A stretch of DNA of 64,000 bases. It comes from DATJLQ01 sp035509415. GTDB taxonomy: Bacteria > Pseudomonadota > Alphaproteobacteria > JACZXZ01. The position numbers and the translations under genes were made by a program. The stretch lies in NCBI GenBank assembly GCA_035509415.1, contig DATJLQ010000001.1:1-64000 (forward strand), given 5' to 3'. Shown one piece after another: positions 7,160 to 15,791 of this stretch. Numbering within the stretch: the first letter of the stretch is position 1; each line of letters starts with the position of its first letter. The notes under the pieces are model-generated. The model searched no databases. It was not told the DNA's origin and saw only the letters and a list, made by a program, of their open reading frames with translations.

Positions 7160-7807
7160 ATGGACGGGGCCCGCGAGACGCGCGACGAGACGGTTGGCCG
7201 CCGCGCGCGCTTTCGCGCCGCGGGGCTCGGCGCGCTCGCCTGCGCCGCGGCGTTGCTCGCGAGCCTGCCGGCCGCGCGCGCCCATCCCCATGTCTGGATC
7301 GACAATTCGGTCGTGGTGCGGTTCGAGCACGCGAAGATCGCGGCCCTCGACGTGAGCTGGGTGTTCGACGAGTTCTACAGCGCCGACACGATCCAGGATT
7401 TCGACGAAGGCCACAAAGGGACCTTGGACCAAGCCGAGCTCGGCAAGCTCGCCGCGACCGGGGTCAAGTCGCTCAAGGGCTACAACTACTTCTCCTATCT
7501 CTATCTCGACGGCAAGAAGACGCCGGTCGCCTCGGTTACCCATTTCGCCGTCGGCCTCGAGAAGAATATCCTGGTCTACCGCTTCACCATCCCGGTGAGC
7601 CCGCCCATCGACCCCAAGGCGCGCAAATTCGCCTTCGCCATCTACGACGACAGCTATTTCGTCGACATCGAGCCGGCGAAGACGAATCCGGTGACCTTCG
7701 CGGGCGACGTGCCCAAGGGCTGCGCTGCCCGGGCGGCCGAGGACAAGAACGATCCCTATTATTTCGGCCAGGTCTATCCGCTCGTGGTCTCGGTGACCTG
7801 CCCATGA
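7160..7807 (+). CDS. DUF1007-family periplasmic protein
   Basis: DUF1007 proteins are secreted partners of metal transporters and are often encoded beside, or fused to, NicO-family permeases. The 215 residues carry a signal peptide (about 14-40, cleavage near ARA-HPHVW), and the mature protein begins with the hallmark HPHVWIDN. Two cysteines (about 181 and 214) are near the C-terminus. The gene overlaps the next gene by 4 bp (ATGA), indicating a shared transcript. The metal is not specified by sequence; the surrounding zur and znu genes suggest zinc, while the family name suggests nickel or cobalt. Confidence 0.85.
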   Translation: MDGARETRDETVGRRARFRAAGLGALACAAALLASLPAARAHPHVWIDNSVVVRFEHAKIAALDVSWVFDEFYSADTIQDFDEGHKGTLDQAELGKLAATGVKSLKGYNYFSYLYLDGKKTPVASVTHFAVGLEKNILVYRFTIPVSPPIDPKARKFAFAIYDDSYFVDIEPAKTNPVTFAGDVPKGCAARAAEDKNDPYYFGQVYPLVVSVTCP

Positions 7808-8742
7808 GCCGCGTCGCGTCCCTCGTCACCGCGTTGCTCGCGGGGCTCCTCGCACTCGCCATCTGGGCGACCCTCGAGCGCACGCCGTGGCTCGAGGTCG
7901 GCTGGATGCACGAGCTGATGCGCGCCGTGTTCCTCGCCCAGCGCGAGCTCTACCGCGACATGGCGCAGGCGGTCGGCGATTACCGCGATCGTGCCGCGCG
8001 CGCGCCGCTTCTGTGGCTCATGGGTCTCTCGTTCGTTTACGGCGTGTTCCACGCGGTCGGCCCCGGCCACGGCAAGCTCGTGATCTCGTCCTACCTGGTC
8101 GCGCGCGGGAGCCGGATGCGGCGCGGGCTTTGGATCACCCTCGCCTCGGCGCTCGCCCAGGCCGCGAGTGCGGTGGCGCTGGTGGGCACCCTCGCGATCG
8201 GCCTCCACGTCACCGGGCGGCGCATCGAGGCCCAGACCCAGACTCTCGAGATCGCGAGCTACGCGCTCATCGTCCTGGTCGGATTCTGGATGCTCTACGG
8301 CGCGTTGCGCCGCGCGCAGCCCCATGCCCACGGACCCGCGCACAGCTTCGACCCGCTCGGCGTCGGCGACGAGACGCATTACCCGCCCGGCGCGGGCTTC
8401 CTCGCCTTCGCGCGGCGCCATCATGTCGCGGCCGTGGTGCTCGCGGTCGGCATCCGGCCCTGCAGCGGCGCGATCCTGGTGCTGCTCTTCACCCTCGGCC
8501 AGGGGATTTTCGCCGTCGGCATCGCGGCCGCCGTGGTGATGGCGCTCGGCACCGCGCTCACGGTCGCGAGCTTGGCGCTCTTCACCGTCGTCTCGCGTGC
8601 GGCCGCGGTGCGCCTCGCGCGCCGGAAGTCGCGTTGGGAGGGACTGCTCGAGCGCGCGCTCGAGCTCCTGGGCTCGCTCGCCGTGCTCGCGGGCGGCTCG
8701 CTCTTCCTGCTCGTGGCATTGCAACAGCCGGTCCCGCTCTGA
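7804..8742 (+). CDS. NicO-family metal transporter
   Basis: The 312-residue inner-membrane protein has about six hydrophobic helices, a conserved metal motif FHAVGPGHGK (about 80-89), a His-rich cytosolic loop (HAHGPAH, about 177-183) and a second IRPCSGA motif (about 218-224) typical of NicO/RcnA-like nickel-cobalt permeases. It is cotranslated with the DUF1007 gene. Direction of transport (export as in RcnA, or uptake) cannot be read from the sequence. Convergent with tonB, 25 bp away. No Zur box was found in front of this pair. Confidence 0.85.
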   Translation: MSRVASLVTALLAGLLALAIWATLERTPWLEVGWMHELMRAVFLAQRELYRDMAQAVGDYRDRAARAPLLWLMGLSFVYGVFHAVGPGHGKLVISSYLVARGSRMRRGLWITLASALAQAASAVALVGTLAIGLHVTGRRIEAQTQTLEIASYALIVLVGFWMLYGALRRAQPHAHGPAHSFDPLGVGDETHYPPGAGFLAFARRHHVAAVVLAVGIRPCSGAILVLLFTLGQGIFAVGIAAAVVMALGTALTVASLALFTVVSRAAAVRLARRKSRWEGLLERALELLGSLAVLAGGSLFLLVALQQPVPL

Positions 8743-8767
8743 GGCGTCCCCGAATGCCGGGGTCGCC

Positions 8768-9475
8768 TTATCGCACCGAGATCGGGATGCGCAGATCGAG
8801 GGTGCTTGCGACCGGCCTGCCGCTCCGAATCGCGGGAAAGAAGCGCCAGCGCCGAAGCGCATCCAGCAATAAGCGATTGACGCGCGGCTCGGCCGTCGGC
8901 TCGATCAGCTCGACGGTCGCGCTGCCGTCGGGCTCGATGTGGAAGCGCGCGACCGCGATCCATTCGACGTTGCGGCGGCGGAGGTCGTCGGGCAGCTCGG
9001 GCATCGGCTTGAAGATCGCGCGCGGCGCGACACTGTCGCCGAACGATGGGTGCGCAGGGACCGGCGTCGAAGGCGCGCGGGGTGCCGGCTCCGTATTCGC
9101 GGGCGAAGCCGGAGCCGGAGATGGGCGAGGCGGCGTGGGTCTGGGCGGCGGCGGCGCCGGTTTGGGCACGGGCATGGGTGCCAGCAGGGGGGCTCGCTCC
9201 GGCTGGGGCGCCTCCTGTGGCGGCGGCGGTTCCAGCACGGGCGGTGGCGGCGTCGCCGCTCGAGGTGCGGGGGTCGGCGTCGGCGCCTCGACCGGGTGCA
9301 GTTCGACCAATTGCACCACGAGCGGCGCCGGGCGGGGTGTCGGAGGAGCCAGGACCAGGACGCTCAGAAATGCGCCGACCGCGGCCGACGTCGCGAGCAA
9401 GGCCGCCGGCAGGAGCCAATAGAGCCGCGGCCATGGATCGTCCCGAAACGTGGACCGCAGCGGGGCCTGGCGCAC
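8768..9475 (-). CDS. tonB: TonB energy transducer
   Basis: TonB spans the periplasm and passes proton-motive force from ExbB-ExbD to outer-membrane receptors. The 235 residues show an N-terminal cytosolic tail, one membrane helix (about 20-42), a long Pro-rich periplasmic spacer (about 43-145) and a C-terminal TonB domain (about 150-235) with the VARFHIEPDGSATVELIEPT and ALRRWRFFPA motifs. It is the last gene of the receptor-exbB-exbD-tonB unit, 12 bp after exbD, so it is probably dedicated to that receptor. Confidence 0.92.
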   Translation of the reverse strand: MRQAPLRSTFRDDPWPRLYWLLPAALLATSAAVGAFLSVLVLAPPTPRPAPLVVQLVELHPVEAPTPTPAPRAATPPPPVLEPPPPQEAPQPERAPLLAPMPVPKPAPPPPRPTPPRPSPAPASPANTEPAPRAPSTPVPAHPSFGDSVAPRAIFKPMPELPDDLRRRNVEWIAVARFHIEPDGSATVELIEPTAEPRVNRLLLDALRRWRFFPAIRSGRPVASTLDLRIPISVR

Positions 9476-9487
9476 GGCGCCGCAAGC

Positions 9488-9889
9488 CTATTCCGGCTTG
9501 ATCGCGAACAGGAAATGCTCGACGCCCGCCGCGCGCGCCTTGAGCATCGCCTCGACCACGATGCCGTTCGGCGCGGCGCTGTCGGCATTGACCACGAGGC
9601 TCGTGGCACCGCCGGGTGCGAGGCGCATAAGCGTCGGTCCGATCGTCTCGAGCGTCACCGGCGTGCGGTCGAGTGCCAAATCGCCCGCGCGCGTGACCGT
9701 GAGCGTCACCGACGCTTTGGGCGGCGCCGCCAGCGCCTGTCCGCGCGGGAGGTCGACCGGAAGGGAGTGGAGGTTCTCGAGCGAGAGCGAGGCGAGCATG
9801 AAGGTCGCGAGCAAAAAGAACATCACATCGATCATCGGGATGATCTCGATGCGTCCCTTGCGCCGGGCGCGCGCCCTACGCAGCTTCAT
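9488..9889 (-). CDS. exbD: Biopolymer transport protein ExbD
   Basis: ExbD is the single-span partner of ExbB in the TonB motor. The 133 residues start with a basic cytosolic tail, then one membrane helix (about 17-37) with the essential aspartate in the IPMIDVMFFLL motif, and a periplasmic domain ending near HFLFAIKPE. The gene overlaps exbB by 14 bp, indicating coupled translation. Confidence 0.92.
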   Translation of the reverse strand: MKLRRARARRKGRIEIIPMIDVMFFLLATFMLASLSLENLHSLPVDLPRGQALAAPPKASVTLTVTRAGDLALDRTPVTLETIGPTLMRLAPGGATSLVVNADSAAPNGIVVEAMLKARAAGVEHFLFAIKPE

Positions 9890-10514
9890 CGCCCGCTCCT
9901 TCCCGGTCCAGGCGCACGCGATCGATCATGCGGGTGCCCAAGCGCTCCATCTCGTCCATGATCCGGGCCTGGCGTTGGGAGAAGTAATTGAAGGCGAACA
10001 GCGCAATAAGCGCCACGAACAGGCCGAGCGCGGTCGCGATCAACGCCTCGGCGACGCCCCCGGTGACGCCCGCGGGATCGACCAGGCCCTGGCTGCCGAA
10101 CAGGCGGAATGCGCGGATCATGCCCGTGATGGTGCCGAGGAGCCCGAGCAAGGGTGCGGCGGTGACGATGGTCTCGAGCATCCAGAGCCAGCGCCCGAGC
10201 GATTTCTCGATCAGGCTCGCCTCGTCGCCCGCGCGCGATTCGAGCCACCAGGGCGGCTGGGCGCGGCCTGCGGCGAGCGTCGACAGGAAGGCGCCGAAAT
10301 AGTTGCGCGATCCGAGCGAGGCGAGCCCGCTCTCGAGCTCGGCCCACGAATACCGGTACGTCTCGATCAGCCCGCGCAGGGGTTCGGGCAGCCGCGTGCG
10401 CGCCCAGAAGACGAATCCCTTCTCAAGCACGATGATCGCGGCCAGGAGGGCGAGCGCCAGCAAGGGGTAGACCATCGCACCCCCGGCTTGAAGCGTCGCG
10501 AGAACGTTCTGCAT
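9876..10514 (-). CDS. exbB: ExbB (MotA/TolQ/ExbB proton channel)
   Basis: The 212-residue inner-membrane protein has three hydrophobic segments (about 13-32, 112-135 and 148-176) and the family motif LLGLLGTITGMIRAF (about 121-135). With ExbD it forms the proton-driven stator that energises TonB. It follows the receptor gene by 56 bp on the same strand and overlaps exbD. Confidence 0.92.
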   Translation of the reverse strand: MQNVLATLQAGGAMVYPLLALALLAAIIVLEKGFVFWARTRLPEPLRGLIETYRYSWAELESGLASLGSRNYFGAFLSTLAAGRAQPPWWLESRAGDEASLIEKSLGRWLWMLETIVTAAPLLGLLGTITGMIRAFRLFGSQGLVDPAGVTGGVAEALIATALGLFVALIALFAFNYFSQRQARIMDEMERLGTRMIDRVRLDREGAGDEAA

Positions 10515-10570
10515 GCAAGCTCCGTTAGTCGCCGATCCCGATCCCGACCCCGATTCGTGTCGCCGCTCGG

Positions 10571-12967
10571 CTAGAATTCCTTGGTGATGCCGGCGAAGAA
10601 GGCGCGCCGAGGTCCGTACTGGGGCGCGAACACGCCGACGCCGGTGCCGCTACGGATTTGATAGGTCCGGTCGAACAGGTTGATGACGGTGAATTTGATC
10701 TCGAACGTGCCGAAGCTCTCGGTTGCGATCTTGTCCGAGGCGCCGACGTTCATCTGCCAATAGGGCGTCACGGTCGCGCCATTGGGCGTGTCGCCGTCCT
10801 CGCGCAGGCCGCTGCCGTAGAGCAAATCCGAGCTGAACCGGACCCCGTGCCATTTGTAGGCGGCGCCGCTCGAGGCGGTGATGAACTGGTCGTGGTCGAG
10901 CGGGATGAAGTGGGTCTGGATGTAGGCGAGATCGGACGCGGAGAAATTATACTGTCCCGAGACGATGTCCTTGCCCACCGCGTGGGAGAACGCGACGTTG
11001 CCGTAGGCCGAGAAATCGCCCTGGGTGTAGTTGGTCGTGAGCTCGACGCCGTATTGCCGCCCTTCGCGATAGTTGAACGGCGTGAGGATGACCGGCGCGC
11101 CGAACTGGCCCTCGTCGATCAAGTCGTGGGATTTCTTGAAGTAGGAATCGATGCCGGCGTCTAGGCCCGGCAGGATCTTCTGGGTGACGCCGCCATCGAA
11201 GTAGTGGGAGCGCTCGGCCTTGATCGACGAATCCTCCGTCACCTCGGGTGCTGCCGAAGTGTTGGCGAAGCTCGCCACGCTGGCGGCCGAGAACAGCTCG
11301 AAGGGCGGGGGCGTGAAGTAGCGCGCGTAGCCGACATGAAGCGTGGTCGCATCGATCGGCCGCCACACCACGTTGATGCGCGGGCTCAACTGATCGGCAT
11401 GGGTCACCGTGTCCACGCGGTCGGCGCGCCCGCCGTAATTGATCGTGAGGCGCGGGAACAGCCGCCATTCGTCCTGGAGATAGATGCTCTCGGTCCAGCC
11501 GGTCTTGCCTTCCTCGTCGAAGATGCTCTCGGGCGCGGTGCCGATCTGATTGCCGTTCGCGTCGGTCGGCACCACCGACGAGATCGTCTTCGAGATGCTG
11601 CGCTCGCCGGTCAGGAGGAAGCCGGAGCGCAAGGTATGGTCGTCGGCGATCCGGTAGCTGCCGTCGGTCTGGATGCCGCTCGCCTGGTCCTGGCGGTAGG
11701 CTTGCTGGGCGATGCCGTTATAGAGGAGATCGCCGACCTCGTCGGGAACGAAGTTCAGGCTGCTGTAACGGGTGAAGAAGGCGGTCTGGACGTCGACTTT
11801 GTCCCACGATTTCTGCAGCGCTGCGATGCCGAATTGCGTGATCTCGCGCTGGTTCTCGTCGAGCTGCGAGGAATCGAAGGTGGTCTGGCCGTTGACGTTC
11901 CATCCGAGGCTCGGCATCTGGCCCGGCGTGTTGGGAATCTCGAACTGGCTGCGCTCGGTGCCGAGCATCGCGCTGATGCGGCTGGTCGGATCGAGGATCG
12001 CCGAGAAATAGGCGAAGCCGTGGCCCTGCTCCGATTGGTCGTGAAGCGGGTTCGCGCCCGGCGTCGGCGATTCGATGCCGAGATCGTTCTGGAGATAGTC
12101 GCCCGTGACGTAGTAGTCGACCCGGCCGTAGGAGCCGCCATATTCGGCGCTCGGATGCAACGTCGAGCGGCTGCCGCCTTCCATGCTTACGCTGCCGCCC
12201 GGCTCGAACGCGCCGCTCTTGGTCCGGATGTCGATGATGCCGGCCGTGTCGAGGCCGTATTCGGCCGGCAAGGCGCCGGTGACGAGCTGGACCTGGTCGG
12301 CGAAGCGCGCGCTCAGCGCCTGGCCGAACACGCTCATCCCCTCGGGCAGGATGAAGCCGTTGATGCGGTACTGGAGCGCATTGTGCTCGCCCCGGATATG
12401 GAGCTGGCCGAAGGAATCCATGGCGACGCCGGGCGCTTGCAGCACGATCTGGTCCAAGGGATTGTCGGCGCCGAGCGGCTCCGCCGAAATCGCCTCCCGC
12501 GAGATCGTGTAGGTCGAAGCGCCGATCTGCGGCTCGATCCCCGCGCGCGCCTCGTCGAGGCGCTTTTCGGTGACGGCCAGATCGAGCGCTTGCTGCGCCG
12601 ACAGCACGAGCTCCACGCTTGCGACGCCGGAAGCGCTCACGGTCACGATCGTCGTCGCGGGCTCGAAGCCGGCCTTGCTGCCGACGACCGAGAGCACGCC
12701 GGGGGCGATACCGGAGACGCGGGCGGAGCCCTCCGGATCGGTCGCGGCGCGGCCCACGACCGCGCCGTCCGCCGATTGCACCTCGGTCTCGACGCCCGCA
12801 AGCGGCCGCCCGAGCGAATCCCGAGCCTCGATCTGGATCGCGCCGGTGGACCCCGGGCCGGCCGAGGCCCCGGGCGCCGCGCCGACAAGCCCCGCCGCCA
12901 AAAACACACACGCCGCGATCGTCCGCACCATCGGCATCGCGGCCACGCTCCCGCTCGTCGCTTTCAT
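10571..12967 (-). CDS. TonB-dependent outer-membrane receptor, probable zinc(-complex) receptor
   Basis: The 798-residue receptor has a signal peptide (about 1-37), a carboxypeptidase-regulatory-like beta-sandwich (about 40-128), a plug domain (about 150-260, with QLHIRGEHNALQYRINGF) and a 22-strand-type barrel ending in Phe (GITKEF). It heads a unit with its own exbB, exbD and tonB. A Zur box starts 32 bp upstream of the start, so it should be made under zinc starvation; zinc or a zinc-chelator complex is the inferred ligand. The regulatory-like domain is more usual in Bacteroidetes receptors but also occurs in Proteobacteria. Confidence 0.88.
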   Translation of the reverse strand: MKATSGSVAAMPMVRTIAACVFLAAGLVGAAPGASAGPGSTGAIQIEARDSLGRPLAGVETEVQSADGAVVGRAATDPEGSARVSGIAPGVLSVVGSKAGFEPATTIVTVSASGVASVELVLSAQQALDLAVTEKRLDEARAGIEPQIGASTYTISREAISAEPLGADNPLDQIVLQAPGVAMDSFGQLHIRGEHNALQYRINGFILPEGMSVFGQALSARFADQVQLVTGALPAEYGLDTAGIIDIRTKSGAFEPGGSVSMEGGSRSTLHPSAEYGGSYGRVDYYVTGDYLQNDLGIESPTPGANPLHDQSEQGHGFAYFSAILDPTSRISAMLGTERSQFEIPNTPGQMPSLGWNVNGQTTFDSSQLDENQREITQFGIAALQKSWDKVDVQTAFFTRYSSLNFVPDEVGDLLYNGIAQQAYRQDQASGIQTDGSYRIADDHTLRSGFLLTGERSISKTISSVVPTDANGNQIGTAPESIFDEEGKTGWTESIYLQDEWRLFPRLTINYGGRADRVDTVTHADQLSPRINVVWRPIDATTLHVGYARYFTPPPFELFSAASVASFANTSAAPEVTEDSSIKAERSHYFDGGVTQKILPGLDAGIDSYFKKSHDLIDEGQFGAPVILTPFNYREGRQYGVELTTNYTQGDFSAYGNVAFSHAVGKDIVSGQYNFSASDLAYIQTHFIPLDHDQFITASSGAAYKWHGVRFSSDLLYGSGLREDGDTPNGATVTPYWQMNVGASDKIATESFGTFEIKFTVINLFDRTYQIRSGTGVGVFAPQYGPRRAFFAGITKEF

Positions 12968-12998
12968 GATCTCCCCCGGAAGGAATGCCCAACGACCG

Positions 12999-13021
12999 GG
13001 ATGTTATAGTATAACATTTTG
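12999..13021. promoter_or_regulatory. Zur box 1
   Basis: The core ATGTTATAGTATAACAT is a perfect 7+3+7 inverted repeat and matches the gammaproteobacterial Zur consensus ATGTTATANTATAACAT at every defined position. It lies between the divergent receptor operon and znuA and can repress both. Confidence 0.9.
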
Positions 13022-13034
13022 CATCGGCAAGAGC

Positions 13035-13053
13035 TTTGTTATATTATTACACA
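13035..13053. promoter_or_regulatory. Zur box 2 (weaker)
   Basis: TTGTTATATTATTACAC has the same spacing as box 1 with mismatches in each arm (GTTATA-T-TATTAC). The two box centres are 35-36 bp apart, and this one lies about 70 bp upstream of znuA, so it may serve mainly the ABC importer promoter. Confidence 0.7.
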
Positions 13054-13123
13054 TCAAGTCGCGCGCGCCGCTCGGAGGCGAGCGCACGGCACCAAACTTA
13101 TCGGCGTCCACAGGAGGGGCACG

Positions 13124-14035
13124 ATGCGACATTTCATCTTCGCAGCACTGGCCGGCGCGGTTATGATCGTCTCGACCGCGGTCGTCACGACGGCCGCGGC
13201 GCAGCCGGTCAACGCCGTCGGCGTGGAAAACGAATATGCCGACGTGATCGAGCAGATCGGCGGCAGTTATGTTAAGGTGAGCGCGATCGAAACCGATCCC
13301 AACACCGATCCGCACACCTTCGAGGCAAGCCCCAAGGTCGCGACCCAGATTTCGTCGGCTCAATTGATCGTCGAGAACGGCCTCGGCTACGATTCCTGGG
13401 CGGACAAGATCATCGCCGCGGCGCCCAACGCCAACCGCAAGGTGATCGTCGTCCAGCAATTGCTCGGTCTCCCCGACAGCACGCCGAACCCCCATTTGTG
13501 GTACGATCCGAAAGCGATGCCGGCCGTGGCGCAGGCAGTGGCGCAGGCCCTCGCAGCCCAACGGCCGGCGCAAGCGGCCTACTTCAAATCCAACGCGGAC
13601 AAATTCGTGGCATCGCTCAAGCCTTGGATGGCGGCCATCGCTTCGTTCAAGGCGGCGTACGGGCATACGCCGGTCGCGGTCACCGAGCCGGTTGCCGACT
13701 ACATGCTCGAAGCCATCGGCTGCGACATCCTGACGCCCTTCACGCTCCAGGCGGCGATCATGAACGGAACCGACCCCTCGCCCCAGGACGTGACCACGCA
13801 GAACGCCCTTTTCAACGAACACAAGGTCAAGGTCTTCGTCTATAATCAGCAGGTCACGGACACGCTGACCCAGGCGTTCCTCAACCTCGCCAAGAAGAAC
13901 GGCATACCCGTCGTCGGCGTCTACGAGACGATGCCGACCCCCGGCTACAACTACCAATCCTGGATGCTTGCGGAGGTCGTCGCCCTGCGCAAGGCGGTGA
14001 CCCTCAAAGCATCCACCGAGACGCTGATCAAGTGA
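13124..14035 (+). CDS. znuA: Zinc/manganese-type ABC transporter substrate-binding protein (ZnuA-like)
   Basis: A periplasmic cluster A-I metal-binding protein that delivers metal to the ZnuB-type permeases. The 303 residues start with a signal peptide (about 1-27, VTTAAA-Q). Ligand positions are visible: H64 (DPHTFEAS), H124 (NPHLWYDP), E188 (TEPVADYM) where classical ZnuA has His, and E268 (VYETMP). The His-rich loop of classical ZnuA is missing. The ligand set is therefore closer to the His-His-Glu-acid set of PsaA-type Mn proteins, yet two Zur boxes lie upstream. The ATG chosen has AGGAGGGG about six bases upstream; an earlier in-frame ATG at 13019 overlaps the Zur box and has none. Confidence 0.88.
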   Translation: MRHFIFAALAGAVMIVSTAVVTTAAAQPVNAVGVENEYADVIEQIGGSYVKVSAIETDPNTDPHTFEASPKVATQISSAQLIVENGLGYDSWADKIIAAAPNANRKVIVVQQLLGLPDSTPNPHLWYDPKAMPAVAQAVAQALAAQRPAQAAYFKSNADKFVASLKPWMAAIASFKAAYGHTPVAVTEPVADYMLEAIGCDILTPFTLQAAIMNGTDPSPQDVTTQNALFNEHKVKVFVYNQQVTDTLTQAFLNLAKKNGIPVVGVYETMPTPGYNYQSWMLAEVVALRKAVTLKASTETLIK

Positions 14036-14871
14036 AACCGGCAATCCTACATGATGGAGGCGAGATCCTCGCCGTCGACCGGGTGGGGGTCTCGCTCTCG
14101 GGGCGACAAATCCTCCAGGATGTGAGCTTCAAGTTAAGGCCCGGCGAGTTCTGCGGTCTGATCGGCATGAATGGCTCGGGCAAGACCACGCTCCTGCGCG
14201 CCATTCTCGGCTTTCTGACTCTGAGCGCGGGCAAAGTCAGGATCGACGGTCGCGGCGACGGCCCGGTCTCGGTCGGCTACGTTCCCCAGAAGATCTCGTT
14301 CGATTCCCACGTACCGCTGCGCGCGCGCGATCTGGTCGCGCTCGGCCTCGACGGTCATCGGCTCGGCATCCCGCTCCCCTCGAAGGCGCGCCGACGGCTG
14401 GTCGATGAGGCATTGCAGGAGGTGAACGCGGAGAGCTTCGCCGACCGTCGAGTCGGCAATCTCTCCGGCGGCGAGCAGCAACGGGTGCTGATCGCGCATG
14501 CCTTGATTCGCCGTCCGCGCCTGCTGTTGCTGGACGAGCCGCTCGCCAATCTCGACATTCGGGGTGTCGCCGAAATCGTCGCGGTCCTGCGCCGCCTATC
14601 CGTGGAGCACAAGATCGCGGTGCTGCTTTCCGCCCACGACATGAATCCGCTGCTCCCGGTCATGGATCGCATCGTGTATTTGGCCAGCGGCCGTGCGGCG
14701 AGCGGCCGGACGGACGAGGTCGTGCGAACCGAGGTGCTCAGCAAGCTCTACGGCTACCATATCGACGTCGTCCGCGTGCATGGCCGGGTCCTGGTGATCG
14801 CCGCCGGGGGCGCCGACGACATCCTCACGGCGGTCGCGGAAAATCCCGCGCACGTCGCCCAGATTCCGTGA
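14032..14871 (+). CDS. znuC: Metal ABC transporter ATPase (ZnuC-like)
   Basis: The 279-residue cytosolic ATPase powers the importer. Walker A GMNGSGKT (45-52), signature LSGGEQQR (144-151) and Walker B LLLLDEP (164-170) are intact, followed by the switch His in LLSAHDMN. The gene starts with GTG overlapping the znuA stop by 4 bp (GTGA), so translation is coupled. A C-terminal tail of about 60 residues follows the ATPase core. Confidence 0.9.
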   Translation: MKPAILHDGGEILAVDRVGVSLSGRQILQDVSFKLRPGEFCGLIGMNGSGKTTLLRAILGFLTLSAGKVRIDGRGDGPVSVGYVPQKISFDSHVPLRARDLVALGLDGHRLGIPLPSKARRRLVDEALQEVNAESFADRRVGNLSGGEQQRVLIAHALIRRPRLLLLDEPLANLDIRGVAEIVAVLRRLSVEHKIAVLLSAHDMNPLLPVMDRIVYLASGRAASGRTDEVVRTEVLSKLYGYHIDVVRVHGRVLVIAAGGADDILTAVAENPAHVAQIP

Positions 14872-14877
14872 TCGGCC

Positions 14878-15789
14878 ATGAAATTCCTGCTCACGATGAT
14901 CTTCGCCCCAGGCTTCCTCACGAGCGAGCCCGTGCAAACCGCGATGATCGTCGGAGGCGGCGCCGCGCTCGTGTCGGGCGTGGTCGGCGTATTCGCGGTC
15001 ATGAGGGGTCAGTCCTTCGCCGGCCACGCGCTCGCCGACGTGACCAGCGCCGGCGGCGCGGCCTCGTTCCTCCTTGGCATCAATCCGCTGCTCGGATTCT
15101 TGTGCATGGCCGTGCTTGCCGCCGGAGGAATGGAGGCGGCCGGGGTTCGTCGCATCCGAGAGCGCGACCTCGTGACCGGCATCGTCCTGGGCGCAGGGCT
15201 CGGCGTTACCGCGCTGTTCTTGTACTTGGACGTCACCTTGGGGAGCACCACCGGAGCGGCAAACATGGTGATGTTCGGCTCGATGTTCGCCATCCCCGCC
15301 GAGACAATCCCGCTCGCCCTCGGAGTCGGCCTATGCGCGCTGGCGTCGGTCGCCGTCCTCTACCGCCCGTTGCTTCTGAGCTCGCTCAATCCGGAACTCG
15401 CCGAGGCCCGGGGGCTGCCGCTTCGGCTGATCGGATTCCTCCAGTTGCTGGCATTGGCCCTGGCCGTGTCGCTCTCCGCGATGACGATCGGCGCCATTCT
15501 GTCCACAGCGTTGTTGATCGGGCCGGCTGCGACGGCCTTGCGCGTGGCGCGGCGGCCTGGCTGGGCAATCGTGATCGCCGCCCTGGTCGGCCTCGGCGCC
15601 ACTTGGGGCGGGATTCTTCTCGCCTATGACAGTTTCTATTGGACGCCCGGGCACGGCTGGCCCGTGAGCTTCTTCGTCGTCACGCTCGTTTTCCTGGCCT
15701 ACCTGCTCGCGAGCCTCTCCGGGAGAAGGGGCGAACGGACGCGGGACGCGCCGAGCCACTCGGCACCCGGCGCGATGGGCAAGGCCTGA
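14878..15789 (+). CDS. znuB: Metal ABC transporter permease, first copy (ZnuB-like)
   Basis: The 303-residue inner-membrane permease has about eight to nine hydrophobic helices and the ABC-3 family pattern (VMRGQSFAGHALADVTSAGGA at 41-61, RPLLLSSLNPELAEARGLP near 162-180). It starts 6 bp after znuC and is followed 2 bp later by a second, different permease, so the channel is probably a heterodimer. The C-terminal tail is charged and cytosolic. Confidence 0.88.
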   Translation: MKFLLTMIFAPGFLTSEPVQTAMIVGGGAALVSGVVGVFAVMRGQSFAGHALADVTSAGGAASFLLGINPLLGFLCMAVLAAGGMEAAGVRRIRERDLVTGIVLGAGLGVTALFLYLDVTLGSTTGAANMVMFGSMFAIPAETIPLALGVGLCALASVAVLYRPLLLSSLNPELAEARGLPLRLIGFLQLLALALAVSLSAMTIGAILSTALLIGPAATALRVARRPGWAIVIAALVGLGATWGGILLAYDSFYWTPGHGWPVSFFVVTLVFLAYLLASLSGRRGERTRDAPSHSAPGAMGKA

Positions 15790-15791
15790 CC

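Noticed and set aside
13019..13123. Longer ZnuA starting at 13019
   Set aside because: That start overlaps the Zur box and lacks a ribosome site; the ATG at 13124 has a strong one and gives a normal signal peptide.
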